Source of the DNA: Serratia symbiotica
GTDB taxonomy: Bacteria; Pseudomonadota; Gammaproteobacteria; Enterobacterales; Enterobacteriaceae
Direction: 5' to 3'
Assembly: GCA_011754105.1 (NCBI GenBank)
Contig: JAAKDF010000001.1
Location: 142,282 to 206,281, forward strand
Length of the DNA stretch: 64,000 bases
The translations under genes were made by a program, and so were the position numbers. Below the pieces are notes generated by a model that was given only the letters and a program-made list of their open reading frames with translations, ran no database searches and was not told the origin of the DNA. This document shows positions 42,584 to 53,225 of the stretch, piece by piece (positions within the stretch are counted from its first letter, which is position 1; each line of letters begins with the position of its first letter).

Positions 42584-43663
42584 TCAGTCGCCAATGTATT
42601 CAATAGCCACACGTTGAGTCAGCTTGCTGACCAGTTCGTAGACACTGATGCCGGTGTAGATGGCGATACGCTCAACTGGCAGTACTTGGCCCCATAGCAC
42701 GGCCTCGTCCCCGACTTTGTCGGTGGCATCAGGCCCTAGATCAACCGAGATCATGTCCATAGATACCAGACCGACAATCGGCACTTCGCGCCCGTTCAGC
42801 CATATCGGCGTACCAGTGGGAGCACTGCGTGGATAACCGTCACCATAGCCTATCGCCACCACGCCCAGGCGGGTATCACGCTGGCTGATCCAAGTGCCAC
42901 CGTAACCGACAGATTCACCGGCCAGGTGGTCGCGCACGGCGATCAGGTTAGACTTCAGTGTCATCGCTGGCTGTAGCAGGGGCTGGCTAACGTTGGCGTT
43001 ATCAAGTGGCAACAGGCCGTACAGGATAATTCCTGGCCGTATCCACTGGTTATGTGCGTCCGGACACAGCAGAGTGCCGCTTGAAGCTGCGATCGAACGT
43101 TGTCCCGGTTTACCACAGGCAAACCGCTCAAAGCAGGCAATCTGTTTTAGGGTTGCATCAGATACCGGGTCATCAGCACAGCTAAAGTGGCTCATTATAT
43201 TAACGGGCTGCGCCACGTTGTGACAGGCGCACAAGCGCTGGTAAAAGGCTTCGGCCTGCTCTGGCCGCACGCCCAGGCGATGCATACCGGTGTCCAGTTT
43301 CATCCACACCGGCAACGGGTGCGCCAGTTTAGTCTGCTCCAATGCCTCCAACTGTTCGCTACTGTGCACTACGGTTTCGATGTTATTTGCCACCAACAAC
43401 GGCAGATCTTCGGCAGAGAAGAAACCTTCCAGTAGTAAGATCGGTTTGACGATACCACCGAAGCGCAGAGCCAAAGCTTCGCTGATGCGAGAAACGCCAA
43501 AGCAGTCAGCATCTTGCAAAGTGTGTGTTGTTTCCAACATGCCGTGGCCGTAAGCATTTGCTTTCACAATAGCAATCAGGTTGCTTTGCGGTGCCTGGCG
43601 GCGCACCTGTTGCAGATTATGTCGCAGAGCTCTGCGGTCGATTACTGCGGTCGCCACTTTCAT
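42584..43663 (-). CDS. alr: alr, alanine racemase
   Basis: PLP enzyme producing D-alanine for peptidoglycan. The 359-residue product starts [18 protein letters not shown] with the PLP-lysine motif [12 protein letters not shown]. It also has [19 protein letters not shown] and the C-terminal catalytic Tyr block GYGDGYPR and [14 protein letters not shown]. Same length as E. coli Alr. Lies 17 bases after dnaB, the usual order. Intact, although an IS begins 25 bases past its stop. Confidence 0.96.
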   Translation of the reverse strand: MKVATAVIDRRALRHNLQQVRRQAPQSNLIAIVKANAYGHGMLETTHTLQDADCFGVSRISEALALRFGGIVKPILLLEGFFSAEDLPLLVANNIETVVHSSEQLEALEQTKLAHPLPVWMKLDTGMHRLGVRPEQAEAFYQRLCACHNVAQPVNIMSHFSCADDPVSDATLKQIACFERFACGKPGQRSIAASSGTLLCPDAHNQWIRPGIILYGLLPLDNANVSQPLLQPAMTLKSNLIAVRDHLAGESVGYGGTWISQRDTRLGVVAIGYGDGYPRSAPTGTPIWLNGREVPIVGLVSMDMISVDLGPDATDKVGDEAVLWGQVLPVERIAIYTGISVYELVSKLTQRVAIEYIGD

Positions 43664-43680
43664 TTTATCTCCTTCGTTGA

Positions 43681-45108
43681 TTATGCATCCTCATAATAGT
43701 GTGAACCTGCATAGTTATCGAAACGCGACCACTGGCCGTTAAAAGTCAGCCGTACTGTACCAATCGGACCGTTACGCTGCTTACCCAGAATAATTTCGGC
43801 AATTCCTTTTAAATCACTGTTGTCGTGATAAACCTCATCACGGTAGATGAACATAATCAGGTCGGCATCCTGCTCGATGGAGCCAGACTCACGCAGGTCA
43901 GAGTTGACCGGGCGTTTGTCGGCACGTTGTTCTAAGCCACGATTCAACTGCGACAGTGCCACTACTGGAACCTGAAGCTCTTTAGCCAACGCCTTTAGCG
44001 AGCGGGAAATTTCGGCGATCTCCAGCGTACGGTTATCGGATAAGGCGGGTACACGCATCAGTTGCAAGTAGTCGATCATGATTAAGCTAAGCCCGTCATG
44101 CTCGCGGAAAATGCGCCGCGAGCGGGAGCGCACTTCGGTTGGCGTCAGGCCGGAAGAATCATCGATGTACATGTTACGCTTCTCCAGCAGAAGACCCATG
44201 GTACTGGAGATGCGCGCCCAGTCTTCATCATTGAGCTGCCCGGTACGGATACGCGTTTGATCCACGCGCGACAGCGATGCCAGCATACGCATCATTATCT
44301 GGTTGCCGGGCATTTCGAGACTGAAGATCAGCACCGGTTTTCCCTGCGTCATCGCGGCGTGTTCACATAGGTTCATCGCGAAGGTGGTTTTTCCCATCGA
44401 TGGACGGGCGGCAACAATAATCAGGTCGGATTTCTGCAAACCGGCGGTTTTTTTATTGATATCTTGATAACCGGTATCCACACCGGTAACACCATCGTGC
44501 GGATGCTGATACAGTTGCTCAATACGTGAGACGGTGTCCTCTAGGATGCGGTCAATGCCCTTTGGGCCGTCATCCTTGTTAGCACGGTTTTCGGCAATCT
44601 GGAAAACGCGGGATTCTGCTAGATCGAGCAAATCTTCACTGCTACGCCCCTGAGGATCGTAGCCGGCATCGGCGATTTCATTTGCTACCGAGATCATCTC
44701 GCGCACCACTGCACGCTCGCGCACGATATCGGCATAGGCACTGATGTTAGCGGCACTTGGGGTGTTTTTCGACAGCTCAGCCAGGTATGCAAAACCGCCT
44801 ACTAAATCTAGCTCACCCTTCTGTTCCAAAGATTCAGACAGGGTGATCAGATCGATTGGTCTGCTCATTTCCAGCAGGCGCTGCATCTCGGTAAAGATCA
44901 AACGGTGCGGACGGCTGAAGAAATCGTTGGCGACCACGCGCTCTGATACGTTATCCCAACGTTCGTTATCGAGCATCAAACCACCCAATATCGACTGCTC
45001 AGCCTCCAGCGAATGCGGTGGCGTCTTTAGCCCTTCCATTTGACGATCTCGTAGGATATTTCTGGCTTTGTCAGCGTTTGTTTTATTGGTTGCTTTTTTT
45101 CCTGCCAT
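43681..45108 (-). CDS. dnaB: dnaB, replicative DNA helicase
   Basis: Hexameric 5'-3' helicase of the replication fork. The 475-residue product has an N-terminal DnaB domain ([18 protein letters not shown]), a linker, and a RecA-fold C-terminal domain with Walker [21 protein letters not shown], Walker [11 protein letters not shown] and the arginine-finger/loop region [15 protein letters not shown]. Length is close to E. coli (471). Intact. Confidence 0.97.
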   Translation of the reverse strand: MAGKKATNKTNADKARNILRDRQMEGLKTPPHSLEAEQSILGGLMLDNERWDNVSERVVANDFFSRPHRLIFTEMQRLLEMSRPIDLITLSESLEQKGELDLVGGFAYLAELSKNTPSAANISAYADIVRERAVVREMISVANEIADAGYDPQGRSSEDLLDLAESRVFQIAENRANKDDGPKGIDRILEDTVSRIEQLYQHPHDGVTGVDTGYQDINKKTAGLQKSDLIIVAARPSMGKTTFAMNLCEHAAMTQGKPVLIFSLEMPGNQIMMRMLASLSRVDQTRIRTGQLNDEDWARISSTMGLLLEKRNMYIDDSSGLTPTEVRSRSRRIFREHDGLSLIMIDYLQLMRVPALSDNRTLEIAEISRSLKALAKELQVPVVALSQLNRGLEQRADKRPVNSDLRESGSIEQDADLIMFIYRDEVYHDNSDLKGIAEIILGKQRNGPIGTVRLTFNGQWSRFDNYAGSHYYEDA

Positions 45109-45172
45109 GAAGCGTATTCTTTATCCGGTTACGAATATAGTGTCCAGATGCTTGAGTATACGTGATTTTTAT

Positions 45173-45954
45173 GGCATTGTTGAATAAATCGAACATTTAG
45201 CCGCCACGAGGGTAAGATGACTCTCCTTCTGTCAAAATGGCGACATTCCGTATCCAAGCAAAAATTCAAGATCACCAACTAGAAGGTTTACAACAATGCC
45301 TTTATCACTCTTAGTTCACTCACTTTTTGGGTGGATAAAACGGCACTTTACCCCTAGTACTGCGAGGTAAAACCTTCTCTGCCTGGTCGCCCATAACATT
45401 ATTCCGATATGGAAATAACCAGCGTATTGATACTGAAACGGATTTTCGACCTGATACTTCGCGCCCTCAATAGCTTCGTCGACTCCATTTTCACACTGAT
45501 AAAAATGCCGTTGAACTGCCCGGACTACACCTGCATCAGTAAGCAGGCGCAGTCTGTCAATATCCCGTTTAAAATCCCAACGCCGGGTAGATTTGCGCAC
45601 CTCGTTATCGACTTAACGCCCAGAAGCGGAGCCTGTTATTGGTCGGCAGACTATGCAGACCGAAATCAAGCGGTAGCGAACCAGCGCCTTACCGGAGACA
45701 ACACACGGAGGAAAAGAATGACAGGCTACCACCGACGTTCGATAGCCGAAACGGCGATGTACAGAGTACAATAGCTATTTGGTGGTCACCTGTCGCTGCG
45801 AGATTATGATGGGCAAGCTACAGAGGATATAGCTATAATCTGTACATTAAACAAGATTGACGCTCACCGGTATGCTAGAAAGTGCACGCGTTGCCTTTGC
45901 AAGATGCCCATTCAAAGTACTCTTTGTTCTAAATCCGATTTATTTAACAAAGCC
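45173..45954 (+). mobile_element. IS5/IS903-type element, copy 6 (internally deleted)
   Basis: Left end GGCATTGTTGAATAAATCGA, right end CGATTTATTTAACAAAGCC, 782 bp. Transposase pieces: VLILKRIFDLILRALNSFVD, then a jump at about 45612 to LTPRSGACYWSADYADRNQA and MTGYHRRSIAETAMYRVQ. The central DLSLS block is deleted. No matching 9-bp flanks. Confidence 0.9.
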
Positions 45955-46298
45955 AGCTGGAATAACCAATCATCTGCCATTTTTACGGTATGACGGAGAC
46001 ATAATTAGTACGAAAAAAGGCATTCCTGAGTTTAGGGTTAGTTTCACTAATGGCATAATTCGGACTATCTAGTTGTTGGCAAACGGTGCCGTCTTTCCTG
46101 TTCTCGTTTTGTCATTAGAATTTGCACACTTATTACAGGAAGAATCTGGTAATACTTAATCTTATGCCTTACATCTTTGGTGTCATCCCGGAACCATTCG
46201 GGTGTAGAAAGCCTCTTAAAAAGCTTTGGTGCACACTACTTCATCTTAGTCCACTAGAAGTCAAGACAAAAATGAAAAAATATCCTGACAAAAGAACT
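45955..46298. other. unidentified segment before htpX
   Basis: About 340 bases. From about 45975 the + strand reads PFLRYDGDIISTKKGIPEF and RVSFTNGIIRTI, suggesting the start of a RelE/HigB-like toxin fold. It stops at 46070 and continues as a hydrophobic run in the same frame. Identification is tentative. The remainder has no recognisable content. Confidence 0.3.
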
Positions 46299-46324
46299 GC
46301 TGGTCACCTTAAGGTGACCAGCAT
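46299..46324 (-). terminator. terminator after htpX
   Basis: A perfect palindrome, TGCTGGTCACCTT / AAGGTGACCAGCA. On the minus strand it is followed by GTTCTTTTGTC, giving an intrinsic terminator 36 bases past the htpX stop. Confidence 0.75.
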
Positions 46325-46359
46325 TACATTAGGGAACTACCCCGGTTTTTTTCAGGCAA

Positions 46360-47238
46360 TTACTTCAGGTACTGGCCGCGACGCAGTGCTTCAATACGCT
46401 TATCGAGCGGCGGGTGTGACATGAGCAGCTCGCTGAACGACTTGGATTTACCGTTGATGCAAAATGCCATCAAGCTGCCTGTTTCTTGCGGCTCATAGCT
46501 GGTTTTCAAACACTGTAACGCAGCGATCATCTTCTCGCGACCCACAAGTTTGGCAGAACCTGCATCAGCATAGAACTCACGATGACGTGAGAACCACATG
46601 GTGATCATGCTAGCCAAAACGCCGAACACCAGCTCTAGCACTATCGACAACGCAAAATAGATCACCGGGTTACCGTTACTTTCCTCTTCGCCATCACGGT
46701 GATTAAGGAAGTCAGACGCCACCTGCGCGATGAGACGCGATAGGAAGATAACGAAGGTGTTCACAATGCCTTGGATCAGTGTCATGGTCACCATATCGCC
46801 ATTGGCGATATGGCTGATTTCGTGCGCGATCACTGCTTCTGCTTCGTCGCGGCTCATGCTTTGCAGCATTCCAGTGCTAACGGCAACCAGCGAGCTATCC
46901 CGACGCGCACCAGTGGCAAAGGCGTTAATGTCAGGCGCGTGATAGATAGCAACCTGTGGCATGGCGATACCCGCCTGCTGCGACTGACGGCGCACCGTAT
47001 CTAGCAGCCAATTCTCAGTTTCGTTGCGCGGCTGTTCAATTACTTCCCCACCAACAGTGCGCAGCGCCATCCATTTGGATATAAGCAACGATACAAAAGC
47101 GCCGCCAATGCCGAATAGGCCTGCCATGATCATCAGGCCCTGAACACTACTAGACTGGATTCCTGTCAGGCTGAGCACCAGCCCAAAAACCAACATCACC
47201 GCCAGGTTGGTGAGTAGGAAAAGAGCTATACGCATCAT
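46360..47238 (-). CDS. htpX: htpX, inner-membrane zinc metalloprotease
   Basis: M48-family protease for quality control of membrane proteins. The 292-residue product has N-terminal transmembrane segments ([20 protein letters not shown] and a second near residues 30-55), the zinc motif [13 protein letters not shown] with cytoplasmic active site, further membrane segments, and the third ligand region [13 protein letters not shown]. Intact, normal length. The related BepA and YpfJ metalloproteases of this window are dead, so HtpX is the surviving one here. Confidence 0.96.
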   Translation of the reverse strand: MMRIALFLLTNLAVMLVFGLVLSLTGIQSSSVQGLMIMAGLFGIGGAFVSLLISKWMALRTVGGEVIEQPRNETENWLLDTVRRQSQQAGIAMPQVAIYHAPDINAFATGARRDSSLVAVSTGMLQSMSRDEAEAVIAHEISHIANGDMVTMTLIQGIVNTFVIFLSRLIAQVASDFLNHRDGEEESNGNPVIYFALSIVLELVFGVLASMITMWFSRHREFYADAGSAKLVGREKMIAALQCLKTSYEPQETGSLMAFCINGKSKSFSELLMSHPPLDKRIEALRRGQYLK

Positions 47239-47542
47239 AAAATATTTATTACCTCATAAATTTTAACAGGATACTACTTACACTACCCTAGAACGTGTGG
47301 GTATTTATCACAGTTTTAAGAATTGCGCACTATTAGCTCACTAGAAATACGAAACTTTACATAAGTGGTATGTCATATGAGCTTAAAAATATAAACAATT
47401 GTTACATTTAAGTAGCATTTTTATAGCAAATCGGCAGCGCTTCTCCTTAAAAGTAAGCAAAGTGCGGGTAGGGATAAAAAAACTACAGACAAATAGAACG
47501 AATGGTAAAAGAAAACGGCACAGATCAATGCCAATGCAAAAG
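47239..47542. other. htpX-prc spacer
   Basis: About 300 AT-rich bases that would hold the htpX promoter (minus strand). No gene or repeat recognised. The prc terminator sits at its right edge. Confidence 0.5.
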
Positions 47543-47572
47543 AGGCCTGTCAGTAGCTTTACTGACAGGCCT
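47543..47572 (-). terminator. terminator after prc
   Basis: AGGCCTGTCAGTA / TACTGACAGGCCT with a 4-base loop, followed on the minus strand by CTTTTGC. It lies 40 bases past the prc stop. Confidence 0.8.
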
Positions 47573-47611
47573 TACACCTGAAAGTGTATTTTTATCGATA
47601 CATTAGTAGCC

Positions 47612-49651
47612 TTACCTGGCAGCCACCAACTGTTGAGTTACCTGTTCTTTTTCAAGATGGGCTAGATCCAGCGCTATATAGACGGTTTCATCTAGATACG
47701 GATCAGGTTGCTGATAATCCTTCGGCAGATCATCTAGCGACTTTAGCGGTTTCTTACCAGTACGCAGCAAACGATCATTAAAGCGCAGCAGGCGGGTCGC
47801 ATCGTCGTCGTGTGCCTCTTTCTCAAGCACGGCTAGATTGAGTGACACAATGTTGCGTTTGTTCTTCAGCTCTTTGTAATGTGCAATATCTTGCATAATG
47901 TATTGAAACTCAGGATTCTTGGCGATGCGCTGCTGATGATTTTTTAGTAGTTTAGGTTTAAATACCGTCATATCGCCAGCTTTAATATAGCTGGTTGCTT
48001 TGATACTATCCCACGGAATGGCGTTATCTTCGAACGCTTCACCAGTTTCCGCCGGATCGACGCCAGTCGGCATTAGAATATCTGGTGTCACTCCTTTACG
48101 CTGAGTGCTGCCGCCGTTGATGCGGTAGACCTTCTGGATGGTGTACTGCACTGATCCTAGTTCCGGCCACTCAGGTCGCAGCATCTGATCATAAACACGG
48201 TTCAGCGACCGATACTGCTGCACTGTACCTTTACCGAAGGTCGGCTCGCCGACGATCAGCGCACGGCCATAGTCCTGCATCGCTGCCGTAAAGATCTCGG
48301 AAGCAGAGGCGCTAAGGCGGTCAACCAACACCACCAGTGACCCTTTATAGTAAGTGCCGCCGTCAGTATCAGCGCCCTCACGTATTTTCCCATTATTATC
48401 ACGCACCTGCACCACTGAACCGCTTGGAATAAATAACCCGGACATCGATACCGCTTCGGTTAACGCACCGCCGCCATTGGTACGCAGATCGATAATCACA
48501 CTTTTGATCTTCTGCTTAGCCATATTCTCCAATTGGACTTTCACATCATCGGTTAGCCCCACGTAGAAGCCAGGGATGTCGAGCACCCCTACTTTCTCTT
48601 TGCCAACGGTTTTGATAGTCATTTTCACCGCACGGTCTTCCAGACGGATTCGATCTCGCATCAGAGTAACCATGCGGGTTTTGACCCCTTTGCCGGCAGG
48701 AAGGATCTCCAGGCGCACTTTGCTGCCCTTTGGCCCTTTGATCAGGGAGACGACATCGTCTAGACGCCAGCCAATTATGTCTACCATGCCTTGGGCTTCC
48801 TTGCTGACGCCCACAATGCGGTCACCCACGGTGATCTCATTGCTCTTCGCTGCCGGTCCACACGGCACCATAGAATTAATCAAGGTATAATCGTCCTCCA
48901 TATGCAACACTGCGCCAATGCCTTCTAACGATAGGCTCATCTCGGTATTGAACTGTTCGGTATTGCGTGGGGACAGGTAGTTTGTGTGTGGGTCGATTTG
49001 ACGTGCAAAGGCGTTCATCGCCAACTGGAATACGTCTTCACTGTTACTTTGCGTAAGGCGCTTGATGGCAAACTGATAACGTTTGGTCAGTGTATCGCGG
49101 ATTTGTTTGTCGGTCTTGCTGGCCAGTTTGAGGTTTAACTCGTCGTAAGTGACTTTCGCATCCCACAGGCGATCTAACTCATCCTGGTCTTTCGGCCATG
49201 GCGCTTTGCTGCGGTTAATATCTATAGTGTCGGTGCAGGTAAAGTTCATTGGCTTTTCCAGCAGCGACAACGCATAGGTGTAACGTTCAAAACGGCGTTT
49301 CAATACTAAATTGTACAGATCATAAAAAATATCCAACTTACCGCTTTTTAGCGCTTCAGACACCTGGGTTTCCCTGTTGGCGAACTGTGCCACATCGCAA
49401 GCCTGTAACGCGTTATGACTGTAGTCTAGCATATTCAGGTAGCGATCAAATATCTTACCTGAAAAGTCTGTATCAAGGGTAAACTGACGATAATGAGAAC
49501 GAATGAACCACGAGGTAACACGCTCACTAACCGTATCGTGCTGCGCTTCCTGATGCAGTTGAGTGATACGAGTATTGGCTGTTTCATTTCCATAACTGCC
49601 CCCCGCCCACAAGAACCCCACCACTACTGTTAATCTGACAAATTTATTCAT
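47612..49651 (-). CDS. prc: prc (tsp), C-terminal processing periplasmic protease
   Basis: S41 serine protease that degrades SsrA-tagged and other periplasmic proteins and processes FtsI. The 679-residue product has a signal peptide (LTVVVGFLWAGGSYG) and a PDZ domain around residues 235-320. The Ser/Lys catalytic motifs are LVDRLSASASEIFTAAMQ and VGEPTFGKGTVQQY. Length is nearly that of E. coli (682). Intact, 19 bases downstream of proQ, as in relatives. Confidence 0.96.
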   Translation of the reverse strand: MNKFVRLTVVVGFLWAGGSYGNETANTRITQLHQEAQHDTVSERVTSWFIRSHYRQFTLDTDFSGKIFDRYLNMLDYSHNALQACDVAQFANRETQVSEALKSGKLDIFYDLYNLVLKRRFERYTYALSLLEKPMNFTCTDTIDINRSKAPWPKDQDELDRLWDAKVTYDELNLKLASKTDKQIRDTLTKRYQFAIKRLTQSNSEDVFQLAMNAFARQIDPHTNYLSPRNTEQFNTEMSLSLEGIGAVLHMEDDYTLINSMVPCGPAAKSNEITVGDRIVGVSKEAQGMVDIIGWRLDDVVSLIKGPKGSKVRLEILPAGKGVKTRMVTLMRDRIRLEDRAVKMTIKTVGKEKVGVLDIPGFYVGLTDDVKVQLENMAKQKIKSVIIDLRTNGGGALTEAVSMSGLFIPSGSVVQVRDNNGKIREGADTDGGTYYKGSLVVLVDRLSASASEIFTAAMQDYGRALIVGEPTFGKGTVQQYRSLNRVYDQMLRPEWPELGSVQYTIQKVYRINGGSTQRKGVTPDILMPTGVDPAETGEAFEDNAIPWDSIKATSYIKAGDMTVFKPKLLKNHQQRIAKNPEFQYIMQDIAHYKELKNKRNIVSLNLAVLEKEAHDDDATRLLRFNDRLLRTGKKPLKSLDDLPKDYQQPDPYLDETVYIALDLAHLEKEQVTQQLVAAR

Positions 49652-49670
49652 GCCCTAGTTGACCTCCGTA

Positions 49671-50357
49671 TCAGAACTGCAAGTGTTCTGCGCGCACAAT
49701 CATCGCCAGACCGGAAGAGAGTTGCACACGCACGCCGTTTTTCGCAATTTCAAGTACGGTGGCAACCATCAAGCTCTTACCTGCCCTAACTTTGATCTCT
49801 TGGTCAATGTTTAGTTTAGAGATATCCGTCACTAGAGCATAGAGTGGTTGGCTTTCCTCTTTGGATACTGCTCGAGATTGACGGGCTTGCTGTGGGCGAA
49901 GCTTGCGTTTATTTGCTGCCGTTACACCTTCACGGCGTGCAACAGGATTTTTACTGGATGGGCGAGGAGGGTGTAACTCGGCACCGGTAGAATCACGCTT
50001 TTTAGCGTTTCGTTCGGCACGCTGGGCTCGAACGCGCTCTTTGGCTTCTTCAAGTTGAAGACGAGCATGATCGATATGCTGCTGTTCCAGCTCGCCGCAC
50101 GCATTGCCGTCCAGATCGATACGTTGCGCACCAACCTTGACACTATACAGATACCGCCAACTTGACGTATACAGGCGCAAAGCCGCACGCAGTTGCATTT
50201 TGCTGAGGTTTTCTTCCTGCAAACGCTCGACTAAATCTTGAAAAACACCAATCTTCAGCGGGCGAGCTTCATCCTCGGCACTAAAACAGAGCGGAAAACG
50301 CTCGGCAAGAAAGGCAATGATTTCTTTACTAGAGTTCAACTTGGGTTGATTTTCCAT
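49671..50357 (-). CDS. proQ: proQ, RNA chaperone
   Basis: Global RNA-binding protein that stabilises sRNAs and mRNA 3' ends. The 228-residue product starts [20 protein letters not shown] with the FinO/ProQ domain (residues ~5-120; [34 protein letters not shown]), a Lys/Arg-rich linker, and a C-terminal Tudor-like domain ([17 protein letters not shown]). Intact. Retention of ProQ among lost regulators is notable. Confidence 0.95.
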   Translation of the reverse strand: MENQPKLNSSKEIIAFLAERFPLCFSAEDEARPLKIGVFQDLVERLQEENLSKMQLRAALRLYTSSWRYLYSVKVGAQRIDLDGNACGELEQQHIDHARLQLEEAKERVRAQRAERNAKKRDSTGAELHPPRPSSKNPVARREGVTAANKRKLRPQQARQSRAVSKEESQPLYALVTDISKLNIDQEIKVRAGKSLMVATVLEIAKNGVRVQLSSGLAMIVRAEHLQF

Positions 50358-50473
50358 GAAATTTCCTGATTACGACTGGTTTGACAACCAGTGCAGGCAT
50401 GAACTGGCGTTATTATAATGACGCAATCGGTAAATGCCATGCTAGCCTTAAATCAACTTACGGCCATAGTAAT

Positions 50474-50636
50474 CTATTTTGCGCTATCACAATGTTCAAA
50501 CTGTGCGCAAAGCCCCGTCACCACTGCTTTTAGGCCCTGCTCATCCTCTTTATCGAAATGTTAATAAACTGTGCTATCGATATCAAGAACGCCAATAATC
50601 CGGCCACTAAAGTCCAGCGGCAGCAGGATTTCTGCC
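50474..50636 (-). pseudogene. msrC: msrC (yebR), free Met-R-sulfoxide reductase, 3' piece
   Basis: Minus strand: AEILLPLDFSGRIIGVLDID, STVY, a stop, HFDKEDEQGLKAVVTGL, and HCDSAK at the end (GAF-domain C-terminus). The preceding part of the gene is at 57573-57753 in opposite orientation. The break lies between CDAASN and AEILLPL, marking one end of an inversion. Upstream of proQ, its usual position. Confidence 0.88.
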
Positions 50637-50640
50637 AACC

Positions 50641-50850
50641 AAACGCACCATTGAAGTTCATCACCATCATATGAGTGATGTGATCGCCAGGAACCCTGGG
50701 GTTGAATTGTCATGCAGCATGCTGTATGTGACCAATGACGGTTACAAAACCATGGTGTGCGTGGAAACCGTCCGCATAAGCAAGCCACTAGTTCGCCAGC
50801 GGTGAACTAGTGGCTTATCTGGCCATCACATATCACCTTCTACAGCAGGA
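50641..50850 (+). pseudogene. yeaD: yeaD, D-hexose-6-phosphate mutarotase, 3' piece
   Basis: Plus strand: RTIEVHHHHMSDVIARNPGV, then SMLYVTNDGYKTMVCVETV, corresponding to the YeaD C-terminus (NVVGWNPGP, MPDDGYKTFVCVETA). LAITYHL-like codons follow a hairpin at 50782-50816. The front part of yeaD is at 57754-58378 on the other strand, next to gapA. Confidence 0.8.
50782..50816. repeat. perfect hairpin inside the yeaD 3' piece
   Basis: AAGCCACTAGTTC / GAACTAGTGGCTT, a 13-bp perfect stem with a 9-base loop. It sits where the last yeaD codons would be. Confidence 0.85.
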
Positions 50851-51517
50851 CAGCAGGGAAAACACCTAAGCTTTTCAGGGTAGCAACATATTGCTATCTT
50901 ACCAGCCCACTTCAGTTAACCACCAACAACTTGCGAAATAGGTGCAAGCACCCTTCTAATTAACGTTAAATTAGATAGTATATCTAGCTGAAGCAACCTG
51001 GCATAGGATTTATCTACCTTCGAGCTGTTTTGTACTTTATTTCAGAGTTTTACGTAGCAGCCAACGAAGAAAGCATATATTCTGTACAAATGTGCTGTAA
51101 AAGCGTTATCTACCTGCTGTTATCCAACCTAAGCAAAACCTGCTCTCGTACCTGTGCCATAAATCCGAAAGGCAATCCGTTAGCTAACCTCATAGCTTTA
51201 AGAGCTAGCGCCGGATTGTTCCAGCATGCAACCAACATCCGGTTATCTCATTGATTTTTATTGCCATTAGTTCAGTACGCCAGCGGGAAATCTGATAACT
51301 AAAGTCACCCGATGAATGCTTTACGAGCGCGCGAAGAAATTCGCAAATATGTTCAAACGGCCAGCGACGTCCACGTCTGGCAGAAAAAGATCTGAGGGCC
51401 TCCATACCATATAGTACAAAGCGTCCAACGGATAAAAAGGCGCAGTAGATCCTTCTAGCGACGTCACTGACTCTGTCACCACGATGCTGCATCAGTAAAA
51501 AGACTGGCGGCACGCTA
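50851..51517. other. segment without recognised gene
   Basis: About 670 bases. The first ~350 are AT-rich with no signal. From about 51310 the + strand shows coding-like pieces (MNALRAREEIRKYVQTASDV, then HVWQKKI; also DPSSDVTDSVTTMLHQ in another frame) that may be an eroded gene preceding the decayed ORF at 51518. No family recognised. Confidence 0.35.
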
Positions 51518-51991
51518 ATGGCCATTCGCTTTCGTCCCGCCGTACGGGAATTCACTACGCGGGTATCGCGCAATCTGGGGATTTCTGCCGCCGAGATAGT
51601 CAACATGGTAGTCGAGGGAGTCATGCTTCATACAAGTGACTCCACGTCAAGCTACGGTTACGCATATGTATGACAGCTGATGGCAGTTGATGAACGCACA
51701 GGGGTTAGATTGCTGGAGAGCCGGGAGCGCAAGCTGGATTACATGACCACGCCAGTTATCGGTTATATCGCAGCCTTGTTTGGCGTCTCCTCCGACTAGC
51801 TTGACAGCACCGCTGACCATCCAGTTAGGCTGGTCATGCTGACCCCTTAGTCCGAGGTGACTGAACCATTTTTTTCGGCCCGCGACGTAACCGACCCCAC
51901 CATTAACCTAGTGCGCCGGGAAAGCAACCCGCCAACGTGCGGTACTATCAGCCACAAAGACTACATTATTGTCTGCATTGCAGCTGCATGA
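51518..51991 (+). pseudogene. decayed ORF of unknown family
   Basis: One frame, 157 codons, is interrupted only by three in-frame stops (51671, and two TAGs further on) and no frameshift. It reads MAIRFRPAVREFTTRVSRNL, then GISAAEIVNMVVEGVMLHT, MAVDERTGVRLLESRERKLD, YMTTPVIGYIAALFGVSSD and a C-terminal part ending CIAAA. The N-terminal stretch has the feel of a short helix-rich DNA-binding or antitoxin-like segment, but I cannot assign it. It is flanked by the yeaD piece and IS copy 7. The organisation suggests accessory (phage or plasmid-derived) origin. Confidence 0.5.
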
Positions 51992-52100
51992 AGAATATCA
52001 ACGTAATTAGCCTTCCGATGATTGATTTTACTGGCGTCATGCTCAATGCAAAGACAGAGAATAAAAGCACAGATGCATTTCCGGTTTTCTGTGAAACAGT

Positions 52101-52917
52101 GGCATTGTTAAATAAATCGAACATTTGGCCGGCACGAGGATCAGATTACTCTCCTTCTGTCAAAACAGCTACATGGCGTGGTCCAGCAAAAGTTCAAGAT
52201 CACCAACTGGAAGGCTTACAACAACGCCCTTATCACTCAGGGTTCACTCACTTTCTGGGTATATGAAACGGCATTTTATGCCTGGTAATTAGAGGCAAAA
52301 CCTTCGAAGCGTAGTCGCCCACAACATTATTCCAATATGGCAATTATTAGCGTCTTGATGATGAAACGGATTTTCGGCCTGACACTTCGCTCCCTCCAGG
52401 TCTTTGTCAACTCCATTTTCACACTGATAAAAGTGCCGTTGAACTGCCCGGACTACACCTGCATCAGTAAGCTGGTGAAATCCGTCAATATCCCGTTTAA
52501 AACTCAACGCCGGGTGAAATTGCGCACATCGTTATAAAATACGGTTACGCGAGTGTGTCATGATGAGTTAAAGCGTAAGAAGATTAGGGAGTTAATACCG
52601 CCTAGAAGCGGAGCCCGTTATTGGTCAGCAGAGTATGCAGACTGAAATTAAGCGGTAGTGAACCAGCGACTTACCGGAGACAACACCCTAAGGGAAAGTA
52701 TGACAGGCTACCACCGACATTCGATGGCCGAAACAGCGATATACAGAGTAAAACAGCTATTTGGTGGTCCCCTGTCGCTGCGAGACTAAGATGCGCAAAT
52801 TGCAGAGGCTATGGCAATGATCTATGCATTAAATAAGATAACTCTAGCCGGTATGCAAGAAACTGTGTGCGTTGCCTGAAAGATGCCAATTCAGGGGACT
52901 CTTTATTCCAAATCCTA
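52101..52917 (+). mobile_element. IS5/IS903-type element, copy 7 (right end lost)
   Basis: Begins GGCATTGTTAAATAAATCGA and includes the N-terminal half of the transposase (MMKRIFGLTLRSLQVFVNS), a jump at about 52550 past the central block, and the 3' region (IPPRSGARYWSA, KITLAGMQETVCVA). It ends at CTTTATTCCAAATCC without the terminal inverted repeat. Confidence 0.88.
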
Positions 52918-53225
52918 CGATTTAAGGATGGCCTGATAGCGATCTTCCAACTCGCGTAAGTACCCCAAACTGGTTTCCAACTAGCGCAGTTGGGTGTCAT
53001 CTAAGCCCCAGTTGGCTTACTTAAGATAGAGTGCAATAAAGGGCATAGTATTATTACCCTTATCCAGCAGGCAGATGGCGGAGTCAACTTGCTGGGGCTG
53101 TGCCTCAAGCTCTGTTGGCTCTGTTGTAATAATGCGGCTCAGTGGGTGACTTATAAGTCTATGATCTATGTTAAGAACGGTGAATAAACAGGGAATAATT
53201 ATACAGATTAATGTGGGAAAATGCT
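52918..53225 (-). pseudogene. unidentified gene remnant
   Basis: Minus-strand frames give SAICLLDKGNNTMPFIALYL, ANWGLDDTQLR, then LETSLGYLRELEDRYQAILK as a continuous series broken by stops (about 52918-53130). It resembles the C-terminal end of a helical protein that I cannot name. The remaining bases to greB carry nothing visible. Confidence 0.4.

Noticed and set aside
51205..51624. 139-codon minus-strand ORF as a gene
   Set aside because: Composition is Arg/Ser-rich and shadow-like, and the + strand frames from 51310 onward look more protein-like. Neither is convincing for 51205-51310.
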